From positions 1 to 5,384 of the forward strand of contig DDCS01000003.1 of assembly GCA_002335345.1 (NCBI GenBank): a DNA stretch of 5,384 nt, written 5' to 3'. A program made the position numbers and the translations under genes. This stretch comes from Flavobacteriaceae bacterium UBA2000. Its GTDB lineage: Bacteria > Bacteroidota > Bacteroidia > Flavobacteriales > Flavobacteriaceae. The notes below the pieces were generated by a model. That model saw nothing but the letters and a program-made list of their open reading frames with translations. It was not told the DNA's origin and made no database searches. This document shows positions 5,345 to 5,384 of the stretch, one piece after another (positions within the stretch are counted from its first letter, which is position 1; each line of letters starts with the position of its first letter).

Positions 5345-5384
5345 CAGCGCATTTGCGCCACAAGCTATTTGGCGTATTTGCTTT

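Overview
The window looks like chromosomal DNA from a member of the Bacteroidota, most likely a flavobacterium. This rests on four things: the mce/rbfA/FtsX-like permease neighbourhood, a TonB-dependent receptor with an N-terminal carboxypeptidase-regulatory-like domain and an OMP_b-brl_3-type barrel, the near absence of Shine-Dalgarno sequences before starts, and several TAnnTTTG boxes (the -7 element of the Bacteroidota primary sigma factor) in front of genes. I see no mobile element, tRNA, rRNA or CRISPR array. No stretch longer than about 130 bases lacks a gene.

Layout from left to right. (1) Bases 1-155, minus strand: the first 51 codons of a methylmalonyl-CoA epimerase gene that runs off the left edge. 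(2) Bases 156-221: a compact divergent promoter region with a TATTTTTG box facing each way and a perfect 12-bp palindrome touching the mce start codon. (3) Bases 222-1822, plus strand: rbfA (ribosome-binding factor A) joined by a one-base TAATG stop/start overlap to a 401-residue FtsX/LolE-like ABC permease. (4) Bases 1819-2814, minus strand: a DusB-type tRNA-dihydrouridine synthase that meets the permease gene tail to tail and shares the palindromic TTAA in which both genes stop. (5) Bases 2839-5256, minus strand: an 805-residue outer-membrane TonB-dependent receptor lying 24 bases upstream of dusB. (6) Bases 5257-5384: an intergenic region with small inverted repeats and a plus-strand TATATTTG box that probably serves a gene beyond the right edge.

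These are mostly housekeeping functions: propionate/methylmalonyl metabolism, 30S maturation, envelope lipoprotein or lipid handling, tRNA modification and outer-membrane uptake. They are not an obvious pathway, and I found no convincing new multi-gene system. Two points deserve a second look. The Dus protein has tyrosine where the family's catalytic cysteine is expected (GYP in place of GCP, residue 102). Also, rbfA and dusB share the same geometry, TAnnTTTG followed by four bases and then ATG, which predicts leaderless mRNAs.
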